This document shows positions 53,156 to 63,344 of a DNA stretch of 64,000 bases, piece by piece (within the stretch, counting starts at the first letter, position 1; each line of letters opens with the position of its first letter). The translations under genes were made by a program, and so were the position numbers. Source of the stretch: Candidatus Opimibacter iunctus (GTDB lineage Bacteria > Bacteroidota > Bacteroidia > Chitinophagales > Saprospiraceae); assembly GCA_016716665.1 (NCBI GenBank), contig JADJVH010000005.1, positions 347,166 to 411,165 of the forward strand, given 5' to 3'. The notes beneath the pieces are model-generated. The model saw nothing but the letters and a program-made list of their open reading frames with translations, was not told where the DNA came from and made no database searches.

Positions 53156-55159
53156 TGCTCTGCTTTATACTTGATTTGCATGCCCTGGGCAGGATTTGTG
53201 ATCCGTACCTCAGTCCTCCGGTTGTACTGGTGTTCCGCCTCCGTGCATGGGACCCCGTCAACACATTTATTACGTGGCGAGGATTCGCCGGCTGCTTTGG
53301 TGATGATCCTGGAAGGATCTATGCCCAATAGCACCAGGTATGCTTTTGAGGATTCAGATCGCTTTTCGGCAAGTTCCATATTGTATTCAGCGCTACCCCT
53401 GGTATCTGTGTGCGAAGTCAATTCAATGGTGAGGTCAGGATATTGCTTCAATGTTTCAGCTAGCGCGATGAGTTCACCAGCTTCCCCTTTTCGTATAGCT
53501 GATTTGTTGAAATCATAGTAGATATTGTCCAGCACGATTACTGTGCCGGAGACAATCGGGGATGGAGGCGCAGTCAGCGCATCGCTGGTCTTAAGATAGA
53601 TTTTCCAATGCTCTTCAGTATCAGTAGGTGTAAAGGTGAAGGCATGTGTAGCATAGCCAATTTGCATAAATTCTGCCTTGATCGAGCAGTCTTTAGGAAG
53701 GCAATTAGAGGCATCGCCGTTATCATTGGTATACATGGTAATAGATTGCTGGAGACAGGTTCCGGTAAGGTCTATTTTGGCGCCATTTAGCTTAACATCT
53801 CCCTTTCTCATTGTATACCGTAAAGAGGGTCTGCACACAAGGACTGGAATAGTCTTTAGCTTTTTTAAGGAGTATAGTGGATGGTATCTGATCTCCATTG
53901 ACTACCTCTGTATAGGATTCATATCCTGTGCTGCTTGCTGAGAGTAAATACGTTGCTTTTCCATCTGCCTGTATGTTGACCCTTCCATCTTTGTCAGACA
54001 TAGCATCTGCGGATGCAACAGGTAAAGGCTCTGTCATTGACCAGCGAAAAGAAAATGCACCTTCCTTATCTTCTTTCTGGACAAGCGCAGTGGTAAAGTG
54101 ATCCTTATACAATGTCGGTCCCTCCTGATTCATCGGGATCATCCATACATAGACGCTATCTATTGTCCTGCCTTGCTCATCCTGCACGATGATTTCTTTT
54201 GGAATCAGGGCTTTCGCTTTTCGGCCAGGCGGGCAAAAGATAGATACAGGTGAGCTCCAGCGATACAGGTCGTCTTTCCCTTTTGTAGGTTTACGATCAC
54301 TGGCCATATATCCCGAAGTGCCATTTGCAGATACGATCATGCCCAGGTCATCCCTGCCACTGTTGTACGGACTTTCAAGATGCTGCACATCCACATATCT
54401 TCCTGCGGTATCCGGAGCAGTAACAAAGATGTCCAACCCACCTTTACCTTCAAGTCCGTCTGATGAGAAAAACAAGTATCCATCCGGATGGATGAAAGGA
54501 AAGATTTCATTTCCCTTTGTATTGATTTTATCTCCGAGGTTGACTGGAGCAGACCATGATCCAGTGGATCGGTTGACCATATACAGGTCCATTCCTCCCA
54601 TCCCTCCCGGCATATCGGAAGCAAATATCAAGTCCATCCCGTCTGCACTGATCGCAGGATGCACTACAGTATAGCTGTCACTGCAGAATGGAAGTTCTGT
54701 GATCTGCTCCCAGTCTTCTGCCCCTTTGATCGCATGGTATATTTTCAATTGCACTTCCCCTTGTTCATCATTGATGCCTTGCCCTCCGGATAGATTGGAA
54801 CGTGTGAAAAACAACTCCATTCCATCACTGCTGATACAACATGGCCCTTCATGATATTGCGTACGGATATTGGGCGAAAAGTTTACACTCTTTGTTGTCG
54901 AACCATCAGGTCCTATATCCGCATACATCAGATCAAAATAGGCTCTTCCGGTTTTGGGGTCGAGAAAATTATTTTTTTCCCGCGCGACGACATATACGAT
55001 ACCCTGTTGATAGTAGGCAGGTGAAAATTCGATCGACTTCGTATTGAGGTTTTCGAGTGGGACGAGGCTGATACCTTCATGCTGACAGACATAGCCGGGA
55101 CTCTGGCCATAGCCTATTGCAGCAATAAGGCAGAATATATAAGTGAAAATGTGTTTCAT
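53152..55159 (-). CDS. PD40-OmpA outer-membrane protein of the adhesin operon, frame broken once
   Basis: Signal peptide (MKHIFTYIFCLIAAIGYGQS), a PD40 propeller (ISSDGMELFFTRSNLSGGQG, SADGMDLIFASDMPGGMGGM, HPDGYLFFSSDGLEGKGGLD), Ig-like/CpcR-like linkers and a C-terminal OmpA domain (LTIELTSHTDTRGSAEYNME, RRTEVRITNPAQG). The frame shifts at 53801-53803: it reads VYNEKG and, after removal of one G, DVKLNGAKIDLTG. So one extra base splits one protein of about 668 residues into two open frames. It sits directly after the PorP/SprF gene, and this pairing is known for T9SS-exported adhesins, where the OmpA protein anchors the complex to the peptidoglycan. Confidence 0.9.
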
Positions 55160-55167
55160 GGATCAGA

Positions 55168-56181
55168 TTAGAAATACCTTGGATTAATAAATGTAGCAGG
55201 CTTGGCCGCCTCCCCAAAACAATACATCAGCATCACCTCGATGCTGCCATCGCTATAACGCTGCAATTCACTCATGGTGATATCATAAGCTGCAGCAATG
55301 CGCAAGCCCCTGAGTATTTTGGCCGAAGCCATGACATCAATCGATTCCAGCAGCTGATTGTCCACCCCTCCCGACCTGAAGGATATGCCGACACTATGAT
55401 CTTCCCACCAACGTATACCCAGGTTGAGGTCAACACTTACCGGTGCGGCTTCTGTATACCGGACCATCACCTGCGGCACGAAGCTCATCCGATGATCCAG
55501 TTTCAACGCGACACCGGACATGAGATAGTAATGCGCCTGCTCCTTGGCCGTAAATAGATTATTGACTTCAAAATCAATATCAGATGGCATGAGCCTTGGT
55601 GATGAAAGGCCTACATAGAATGCAGGCGTATGGTAATAGATGCCCGCACCAACATTGGCCACGAATTTATGATCAGATATTGCTTCTACACCCTGGTCTA
55701 TATTGATATCCTGTACCGTCTTGACAGCAGGATCACTATAGTCTACTTCCATAAATCTTCCCGATGCCTGCACACCCAGGCTCAAGGTGCCATTTCCCAT
55801 GGGTACTCGGTAATCATAGATCGCATCGAGGGTGGTAGAGCTGGATACCCCGATCGAACGGCGATCCAGGTTCATGCCGATACCAATACGTTGTGATGCC
55901 AATGGGCCGTGTATGCTCAGGGTTTGTGTCTTTGGAGCACCATCAAATCCCAGCCACTGTTCCCTGACAATAGCAGAAGCACACACATGCTCATGATATC
56001 CGGCATAGGCTGGATTGACGAGGAGCTTATTGTACATAAACATGGTATGCAGCGGCTGTTGTTGGGCAGATAGGGTGCCGGTCATCAGGCAGAGCCAGAT
56101 AAACGCCATGCACAAATATGTCTCCACCATAGCCCTGCAGGGCTTCATCAGGCGGGAATTTGTATTCAATAGTTTTTTCAT
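55168..56181 (-). CDS. PorP/SprF-family T9SS outer-membrane protein
   Basis: An outer-membrane protein of about 337 residues with the PorP/SprF hallmarks: HTMFMYNKLLVNPAYAGYHE after the signal peptide, GASGR-like GVQASGRFMEV, YYHTPAFYVGLSSPRLM, SFVPQVMVRYTEAAP, and a C-terminal Phe (INPRYF). SprF is needed to secrete adhesins carrying the type B (gliding) C-terminal domain, so it very likely serves the 2,256-residue adhesin encoded next. The start is at 56181 (MKKLLNTNS); an ATG at 56208 would overlap the adhesin by 11 bases. Confidence 0.93.
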   Translation of the reverse strand: MKKLLNTNSRLMKPCRAMVETYLCMAFIWLCLMTGTLSAQQQPLHTMFMYNKLLVNPAYAGYHEHVCASAIVREQWLGFDGAPKTQTLSIHGPLASQRIGIGMNLDRRSIGVSSSTTLDAIYDYRVPMGNGTLSLGVQASGRFMEVDYSDPAVKTVQDINIDQGVEAISDHKFVANVGAGIYYHTPAFYVGLSSPRLMPSDIDFEVNNLFTAKEQAHYYLMSGVALKLDHRMSFVPQVMVRYTEAAPVSVDLNLGIRWWEDHSVGISFRSGGVDNQLLESIDVMASAKILRGLRIAAAYDITMSELQRYSDGSIEVMLMYCFGEAAKPATFINPRYF

Positions 56182-56197
56182 TTTATGCGTTTGGTGT

Positions 56198-59100
56198 TTA
56201 GCGTTCAAGAATTAAAAAGGTCCGTTTGGGCTTGTTGCCATCACCGAAATCCATGATGTAGAAATAAGTGCCTACAGGAAGCGGATCACCGGACACTGTG
56301 CCATCCCAGTCATTCTGATATGGAGAAGCGGTGTACACTGCAGCACCCCATTCATTGAAGATGTAGATTTGGTTGTCGGGATACTTGTCGGTTTCGAGAC
56401 AGGGGATGATGAGTACATCATTGACACCATCGCCATTTGGGGTGAAAAGCGTAGGTACAAAGCAATCGTCTTCATTCCCGACTTTCAGGATCACTACAGA
56501 CTCACTGCATTCCTCCGGACAATCTGTCGAACAGATGCGGTAAACCATCATATCCGTACCGACAAAACCGACATTGGGGGCATATCTGAAAATCCCGTTT
56601 CCGACATGCAGCACATTTCCCTTCTGTGGATTCTGAACGATCGTTACCGTAAAGGGACCCATGGATATATTATCATTGGTGGTGACTATAAATTCCACAG
56701 TCTGCCCAAAGGGCACACTCACAGTATCAGGGGTAGTCTCAGGCGAAAACGATACTGAAACAGAAACAGAATCCTGGCTATAGTCAATACATGAGGCATA
56801 GCTTTGGGTCCAGGCTAATCCATAAGTACCCGAAGGCAAACCAATAATATTTGCATTCGGATCTGATGGATCTGAAAGAATGACGAGATCATCACTACTT
56901 GTCCACACACCGATACCCGGAGATGGATCAGATGCATTGAGTGTGATGACCTCACCGGGACAAATGGCGATATCTGACCCCGCGTCTGCATTTTGTGATG
57001 GTATTTCATCCCCCGTGATAGTGACCGCATTGCTTGCACCAGATGGGCAGCCTTGTACCGAAGTGATAGCAGTAATGACATTAGCTCCGCCAAGCAATGG
57101 AGATCCATCGATGGTGATGCAACTGTCCGATCCTGATGTTCCGATTACTGTCGTGCCGTTGAGTAGCCAGGTATATGTGCCTCCGGATACAAGTGTGGCC
57201 TGGTCGATGCAGAGTTGAACAGGCACAGGATTGTCAATACATATTGCGCTGAGGTCAGCTGTGATAGCAGGTGCAGTCACAGCAGGCTGAACACTGATAT
57301 CATATGGATTGGAAGGCGGGCTGGGACAGCCATTGATGAAGTAGATGAGTTGGTAAGTGCCTGCATCCTGAGGAGTGACAGGGAAGATCACCGGTTGGTT
57401 TTCTACACTTTCATATCCGTTGGAGGACAGCCATTGTGATGTTGATCCCGCAGGGGCATTGGATACGAGTACGAGACTATCACCTTCACACACCAATGGG
57501 GCAGTTAAGATACTGGGTGGAAATAATGCAGCTTTGACCTGGACGGCAATCATTGAGGTAGAAGAGGTACATCCATCAACGATGACATCGACTTTGTATA
57601 TCCCTGTCCATGCAGGTGTTGCATCAGGTATGATGAGTGTGCCCGGACTACTGATGACCACATTAGTATCCGAGGAGGTCCAGGAATACATAGCACCAGG
57701 TATAGGTTGATCTATAAATAGTTTAATACTATCTCCATAGCAATACACATTATCTCCTGCGATGACAGGAGCAGCAGGACTGTCTTTTAGTTGAAGTGAG
57801 AATGTTGAAGGTTCTGATGTACAGGTTCCATTGACAATGACCAGTGTATATATGCCATTGTCAGCAGCAGTGGCGCTATCAATGATGATGGAAGAATCCT
57901 GTGCCACAAATAAACCGGGACCTGACCAATTGTAGACGAATGAGCCTGAATAGCCCGGAGTCGTTTCGGCGAAGATGGTGACCGGATTCGTTCCATCCGT
58001 GCAGCTATCGGCATCGGATGCCAATGAAACAATGGCAGGCAGGATGTCGATGGACACTTCAGTTGAATCCTCAGCTTCACATCCCGTCGCGGTGGTCAGG
58101 AAAGCATAATAGGTGCCCGCTACGGCAAGGGCAGTCGGGGACACTTCGTTAGAAATAAATCCACCGGGTCCGGTCCACAAATACTCTCCAGCAATCGAAG
58201 GAGTCACAGACAGTTCAATAGAATCTCCTTCACATGCCTGGGTCAATGAAACGATAGCTATCTGGATAGCGGTATCAATCCTGACGGCAAACGCTGCGGA
58301 GGTATCTGAAGGGCAACCATTTTCAAAAGCGATCACGCGCCATTCTCCGGTCTGTAAAGGATCTGCAGAGGTGATGAAGAGCGTATCATTGGTCGTTGGG
58401 ATCTCATTGCCAGTAGGATCAATCCATACAAAGGACTGATGCGTGGCATCTGTGGTCAGGATAAATGAGCCTTGTTCGCAAGCCAGTGTATCTCCTCCAA
58501 TGACAGGTGTGGCCGGAGGTAGCTGAACGAATACTTCCATGCTGTCTGGTGTTGACGAACAATATGCATTTGAAACTGTAAGGAAATAAACAGCAGGTGA
58601 ATCAATATCGGTAGCAGGAATCCCAGGAGGAATTGGCAGGAATGATTCATACCCGTTTGGCCCTGTCCATGCATACTGCAGGCTGTCATAGACAAACGCT
58701 GGTATCAGGAAGAGAGAATCTGTCACGCATAAAACTGAAGGACCCGGTTGTATGTTGGCATTGGGTATTGCAACCACAACAAAGTCAACAGGTGTACCAG
58801 GCTCAGACATGCAAGTATCCTGGGATGCAACAGCATACACACTATATTCTCCTGGCACTGATGGTGTGTAAGACAGCAGCGGTTCACTGGTATTGGCGAG
58901 CAAGGTGTCTCCTGAAGCCAGTACATGGAACCATTGGTAGCTGACATCACCTGAAAAGCTCTGGGTAGTGAATACAATCTCACTGCCTGTACAAAGTGTC
59001 TCCTCAGATGCTGTAATGGTCAATGCAGTTAATTCCTCCACAACGATATTCACACTCCCTGTAGATACACAACCATTTTCGCTCTGCACATTTAAGATGT

Positions 59101-62100
59101 ATAATCCTGTATAGGACGTATCTGCATCAGCAATGAGCGGATTCTGATCCATGGAGGAATACCCGTTTGGCCCGGACCATGAATAGATATAGTTGGTGGC
59201 AGGTCCATCAGGCAGATTGGCAAATAACCTCAGCGTATCATCGCACAGCTGGCTTTCCCATAAGGGGACCAGGGGTTGTGTGTTTACATCCAACTGGCTC
59301 TGGCATGTGCTCGAGTTTCCATTTTCATCAAATACTGTTATGGTTACAAGAACACTTTGCCCGCTGTTACTGCAATTGATGGCAGGAGGATCGTAGACCA
59401 CTGTATCAATACCACATGCATCAGTGGCTGAAACCAAAAGGGCAATGGTAGAGACCTCAATATTTTCCAGACCGGATGGTGGTAACAGTATTGAATTATT
59501 TTGACAGGCTATATCAGGAGGGAAGGTGTCCCTAAGGTCAACGATATAGAAGCAGGTATCCCGATCTCCTGTGCTATCCTGGGCAATCAGGAATACACGA
59601 TGTAGCCCTGACGTGAAATCAACCAATACTGTATCAATACCGGAATCAAATACGAATGATGCCGGATCAGCCGGCCCTTCCACGTAACCTGACCACGTGA
59701 TCACTCCGGTGCCACATGATGCCGTTATGGTCTTAGGTGGATATAAGGGTATCTGCACCACACAGGATTCATGGGACGAAAACAATAAAGTATCTGCAGG
59801 GCAAATCACTTCGAGGGCATTTTCGTCCAGTATCTCAATAGACACCGTGCATGTGCCTGTGTTTCCGTTGCAATCAGATGCGATCCACGTCGCAGTGTGT
59901 ATGCCGACAGTTAGTGTTGTATCAATCGTGAGAGTTGAATCCAGTACAAGGGTATCCCCGCTATTGATGGTAAGTTGCACCTTGACATTGTCGGGAAAGC
60001 AAATCTCTTCAAATGCGGGACTGGTGAGTGTCACTAGTGCTTCACACGTGGATGTATCTGGCTCAAAGGAAAGTACACCAGGGCAATCCAGGAAAACAGG
60101 GCCCACAGTGTCATTGACTGAAAATGATATTGGCTCAATCAGGATATTGCCACAGGCATCATAAGCAACAAGATCGGCTTCAACAGCAACATCACTGCCA
60201 CACATCAACATGATAGAATCCGGTACAGGTGTGCCTGGCCATGTGGTTGAGTCATCAGGGGTATAAGAGTTTCGCAAGGCAATGAAATAAAATGCTTCCG
60301 AACAACCATCCTCAATCGCTACTGAATCGCGCCACTGCTCATAAGTTGTCTGCAGATCAAGCGCAGAAGTATCACAGGTGTAAACAAAGTTTCCGGGTGA
60401 ATATGTAATCACCGGAGGCGTATCATCACTCAGGTCAAATTCCTGTGTGGCTGTCCTTGCATTGCCACATGCATCAGTAACAGTCCAGGTACGCACCAGG
60501 GTCTGTCCGCATGCCGGGCCATTCAACACATCAGTCCATGATGTCACTGGTTCCGGATCGCAATTGTCATTTACATTGAGCAGGATGAGCGTATCAATAC
60601 TGCAAAAGGCCACTGTATCAGCAGGCAAATCAAAAGTCGGGGCGATCGAATCTATCCTGAAATACCATTGTGTAGCAGTGGCTGCATTTCCACATGCATC
60701 AATAGCAGTCCAGGTCCTGATGACGATCTCCGGTAAGCCAAGGCATGAATCAACACTGATACTATCGGAGTAGGTCAGCAACGGATCAATATCACATCCG
60801 TCAGTGACGGTAGGTAAATCAGCAGGTATGGTATCCTGACATACAAGATGTATAGAATCTTCTGCGAAGACAATCACAGGAGGGACGGTATCGATGACTG
60901 TAAACAGTGCGGTATCGGAGACACTGTTTTGACACAAATCAAACCCGGTAAAGATCACTTCGATACCTCCATCACATTCAAGGTTGATCAATTGCGGATA
61001 CGGGCCAGTGCCGGGAATACCGGCCTGTGTCATGGCCGATGAATCTATCCATGAAAACTGCCAGTCTAATGCACCACAGCCATCGCTTCCTTCAGCACCG
61101 CCAAGGGTATCTAGCCAGGACTGGAGTTGCATTTGTGCATCAGGGGAGCAAAGGATGCTCACATCCGTTGCCGGTGTGATCAGGACGGGGGGCACCGTAT
61201 CCTGAACACTGAAAGATGCCGAGGGATTTGTCAGGCTGTTATTTCCGCAGGCATCGGTCAGTCCAAACTGGATCGTTACAGCTACACCCTGCATACATGC
61301 TGTATCAAGAGCCGCAGCCAACACCTGGATGGCACTGTCAGCAGTGATATTGGCTGTCACTGTTACTTCACTGCAGAGATCGGTATAGGTTGATGCACCT
61401 GCACTGTTGTACCAGGTCAGGAATGAATCTTCCCAACTTCCATTGACTGAACATGATAACACTGTATCCACAGGCATGGTCAGGAATTGCGGGCGACCGT
61501 TGTCCGTGATCCCAAAGTATCCTGTCTTGCCATTTACATTATTGCATTTGTCTGCGTAGGTAAACTGGATCGCGAGATGCGCCTTGACATTGTCGATGCC
61601 GAGGCCACCGATAAACACATTGTCCCTGCATCCTGCGAGCAGGGAATCCTGCCATGCATCAAGGACTTCCTCAAGGGTCAGTTCGACAGTTCCTATTTTA
61701 TATCCAAGGATCAGGTCATCATCTGCCGTACACAAATCGTGAGCTGTACTGTGACCTCCATCAGTAAGCCAGTCAAGCAATGTTGAATCAATACCGGCTG
61801 CGCTGCAACTCAGCACAATGGTGGAAGGATCTGATGTGATATTGGGTGGGGTATCATCGGTGAGTATAAAGCTTGCAGAGGTCGTATCGAAATTGCCACA
61901 ACCATCACTCGCTATAAACATCACCGGTATGGCCGTATCACAAGTGTCGTGTATTGAAGGTGAAGGGGGAGAAGTGCTCCAGAAGACAGAGCTGCAATCA
62001 TCCGTGGCTGTGGCCCCGGCATGTGAGTTGATCCAGGCATTAAACACCTGGTTGATATTGGCCTGGCTGCAATTGCCCATGGCCCCTGTTGCAGGAGTGG

Positions 62101-62968
62101 TGATGACCGGAGCCACACTATTGAATATCGTAAAGGTCTTGATGACCGTACTGATGTTATTGCAATTGTCCTTTGCAGTAAAAGTGACATCGACCGCACC
62201 ACAGAAGGAAGTGATGATCGCAGGTGAGGGCGCATTGTCGGTGAGAGACATGACGCCACAGCCATTGTCAGTAGCCATGAAGGCTGCCCGCTGGGCATTG
62301 AGCCATGTGGTGTATTGGGCCATAGCAGTGGAGCATGGGGCCATGCCATTTTGAAGATTGTTGGCGATCACCGGTGGGGTGTTGTCAGGTGTTACCGTGA
62401 TGGTCTGGTGGAAGGTGGCAAGATTGCCCAGGTCATCATCAGCTACCCATGTGCGGATGATACTGCCGCCGGTACAGAGTTGCGCGTTATTGGTTTGTGT
62501 ATAGGTGATCGTAAGATTTGTATTCTCGTTTTCGCAATTGTCGTGAGCTTCTACATTGGCAGGTGGTGGGACATTGGTGGTGCATGACACAGTGATATTG
62601 GTTGGTAACGAGAGCGGATCAAAGACCGGGGGCAGGACATCAATGAAAGCTATACTAAAGCCAAAGAGGGCGTTATTTCCAAAATTGTCTACGGCCTGGT
62701 AGAACACTGTGACGGTTGTACCACCAGGGACCAGGTTTCCGATTTGATATCCCCCGCTAATCGAGTAGATATTAAACGATACGATCACCCCTCCAGGGAT
62801 ATTGCTGGTGACGGTGGGGGTATTGGGGTGTCCCCAGTTGAGTGGAGCTTCACAGGACTGGCCGACCAGGATCTGGTTTGGCCCTGTATAACTGAACGAA
62901 AAGCCGCTTCCCTGGCTCTTACCGGCACCCCAGGCCAGTAACATGACGAAAAAGAAAAGATAACGCAT
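56198..62968 (-). CDS. Giant multi-Ig/HYR cell-surface adhesin with gliding C-terminal domain
   Basis: A secreted protein of 2,256 residues. A signal peptide (MRYLFFFVMLLAWGAGKSQG) is followed, in the first 1,200 residues, by HYR-like domains, each introduced by TPPVI or DTVPPV and followed by TVSCTTNVPPPANVEAHDNC-type strands. Residues 1,200-1,980 hold Ig-like repeats of 80-90 residues with GPNGY or GTY cores (YIYSWSGPNGYSS, TYQLIYFINGCPS). A Big/cadherin-like domain comes next. The last 90 residues (FVPTLFTPNGDGVNDVLIIP to KRTFLILER) are the gliding-type T9SS type B sorting domain. It resembles SprB-like adhesins and is likely moved or displayed by the gliding machinery. A -7 box directly precedes its start. 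Confidence 0.95.
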   Translation of the reverse strand: MRYLFFFVMLLAWGAGKSQGSGFSFSYTGPNQILVGQSCEAPLNWGHPNTPTVTSNIPGGVIVSFNIYSISGGYQIGNLVPGGTTVTVFYQAVDNFGNNALFGFSIAFIDVLPPVFDPLSLPTNITVSCTTNVPPPANVEAHDNCENENTNLTITYTQTNNAQLCTGGSIIRTWVADDDLGNLATFHQTITVTPDNTPPVIANNLQNGMAPCSTAMAQYTTWLNAQRAAFMATDNGCGVMSLTDNAPSPAIITSFCGAVDVTFTAKDNCNNISTVIKTFTIFNSVAPVITTPATGAMGNCSQANINQVFNAWINSHAGATATDDCSSVFWSTSPPSPSIHDTCDTAIPVMFIASDGCGNFDTTSASFILTDDTPPNITSDPSTIVLSCSAAGIDSTLLDWLTDGGHSTAHDLCTADDDLILGYKIGTVELTLEEVLDAWQDSLLAGCRDNVFIGGLGIDNVKAHLAIQFTYADKCNNVNGKTGYFGITDNGRPQFLTMPVDTVLSCSVNGSWEDSFLTWYNSAGASTYTDLCSEVTVTANITADSAIQVLAAALDTACMQGVAVTIQFGLTDACGNNSLTNPSASFSVQDTVPPVLITPATDVSILCSPDAQMQLQSWLDTLGGAEGSDGCGALDWQFSWIDSSAMTQAGIPGTGPYPQLINLECDGGIEVIFTGFDLCQNSVSDTALFTVIDTVPPVIVFAEDSIHLVCQDTIPADLPTVTDGCDIDPLLTYSDSISVDSCLGLPEIVIRTWTAIDACGNAATATQWYFRIDSIAPTFDLPADTVAFCSIDTLILLNVNDNCDPEPVTSWTDVLNGPACGQTLVRTWTVTDACGNARTATQEFDLSDDTPPVITYSPGNFVYTCDTSALDLQTTYEQWRDSVAIEDGCSEAFYFIALRNSYTPDDSTTWPGTPVPDSIMLMCGSDVAVEADLVAYDACGNILIEPISFSVNDTVGPVFLDCPGVLSFEPDTSTCEALVTLTSPAFEEICFPDNVKVQLTINSGDTLVLDSTLTIDTTLTVGIHTATWIASDCNGNTGTCTVSIEILDENALEVICPADTLLFSSHESCVVQIPLYPPKTITASCGTGVITWSGYVEGPADPASFVFDSGIDTVLVDFTSGLHRVFLIAQDSTGDRDTCFYIVDLRDTFPPDIACQNNSILLPPSGLENIEVSTIALLVSATDACGIDTVVYDPPAINCSNSGQSVLVTITVFDENGNSSTCQSQLDVNTQPLVPLWESQLCDDTLRLFANLPDGPATNYIYSWSGPNGYSSMDQNPLIADADTSYTGLYILNVQSENGCVSTGSVNIVVEELTALTITASEETLCTGSEIVFTTQSFSGDVSYQWFHVLASGDTLLANTSEPLLSYTPSVPGEYSVYAVASQDTCMSEPGTPVDFVVVAIPNANIQPGPSVLCVTDSLFLIPAFVYDSLQYAWTGPNGYESFLPIPPGIPATDIDSPAVYFLTVSNAYCSSTPDSMEVFVQLPPATPVIGGDTLACEQGSFILTTDATHQSFVWIDPTGNEIPTTNDTLFITSADPLQTGEWRVIAFENGCPSDTSAAFAVRIDTAIQIAIVSLTQACEGDSIELSVTPSIAGEYLWTGPGGFISNEVSPTALAVAGTYYAFLTTATGCEAEDSTEVSIDILPAIVSLASDADSCTDGTNPVTIFAETTPGYSGSFVYNWSGPGLFVAQDSSIIIDSATAADNGIYTLVIVNGTCTSEPSTFSLQLKDSPAAPVIAGDNVYCYGDSIKLFIDQPIPGAMYSWTSSDTNVVISSPGTLIIPDATPAWTGIYKVDVIVDGCTSSTSMIAVQVKAALFPPSILTAPLVCEGDSLVLVSNAPAGSTSQWLSSNGYESVENQPVIFPVTPQDAGTYQLIYFINGCPSPPSNPYDISVQPAVTAPAITADLSAICIDNPVPVQLCIDQATLVSGGTYTWLLNGTTVIGTSGSDSCITIDGSPLLGGANVITAITSVQGCPSGASNAVTITGDEIPSQNADAGSDIAICPGEVITLNASDPSPGIGVWTSSDDLVILSDPSDPNANIIGLPSGTYGLAWTQSYASCIDYSQDSVSVSVSFSPETTPDTVSVPFGQTVEFIVTTNDNISMGPFTVTIVQNPQKGNVLHVGNGIFRYAPNVGFVGTDMMVYRICSTDCPEECSESVVILKVGNEDDCFVPTLFTPNGDGVNDVLIIPCLETDKYPDNQIYIFNEWGAAVYTASPYQNDWDGTVSGDPLPVGTYFYIMDFGDGNKPKRTFLILER

Positions 62969-62972
62969 AATA

Positions 62973-62980
62973 CAAAGTTA
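62973..62980 (-). promoter_or_regulatory. -7 box TAACTTTG 4 bases before the adhesin start
   Basis: The reverse complement of CAAAGTTA, a perfect TAnnTTTG match, ends 4 bases before the ATG at 62968. No -33 TTTG is seen. A near-leaderless adhesin mRNA is implied if it is used; the alternative is the motif at 63149. Confidence 0.45.
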
Positions 62981-63148
62981 ACATATGATTGCCATATGGG
63001 GTGAGTATCTGCTAAAGGGTAGAGGGAAAGTACGGGGTGAGGAAACTAAAGATAGCAGGAAAGCATGAAAATGCCTTGGATAAACTTGCCTTGTCGCCTG
63101 CGTGTCAAATCAAAAAGTGATGCAACATCATTTTTTTTTTGAAATGAG

Positions 63149-63177
63149 GGTAACATTTTGGGTCCTTCAATACACTA
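63149..63177. promoter_or_regulatory. Bipartite motif shared with the sigma factor region, copy 2
   Basis: The same 21 fixed bases and 8-base gap as at 47598-47626. It lies between the divergent adhesin and deoD, preceded by a run of ten T. Either gene could be the target. Confidence 0.75.
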
Positions 63178-63191
63178 TAGGATGGGTACGG

Positions 63192-63258
63192 ATTGCCACT
63201 CTGGCAATACTTCGACAGATTCCATGTAAGGCCCGGGGAGGCCATAGGCCCCGGGCCT
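63192..63258 (+). promoter_or_regulatory. Two perfect hairpins in the deoD upstream region
   Basis: ATTGCCA/TGGCAAT (63192-63208, loop CTC) and AGGCCCGGGG/CCCCGGGCCT (63229-63258, 10-base loop). No T run follows the second. They sit between the bipartite motif and deoD and may form a structured leader. The remaining part of this 376-base gap (62969-63344) shows no gene. Confidence 0.5.
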
Positions 63259-63344
63259 GTCGGAGTTTCCTGCCAAAGCTCTTCCCTCAGGCTTTTAGGA
63301 AGCAATCTTTATTCTTATGTACATTGCCTTACAATTCAAAACGA

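Noticed and set aside
57375..62587. Several plus-strand open frames of 90-180 residues opposite the adhesin
   Set aside because: They are the reverse of Thr/Pro/Asp-rich adhesin codons and show no conserved pattern.
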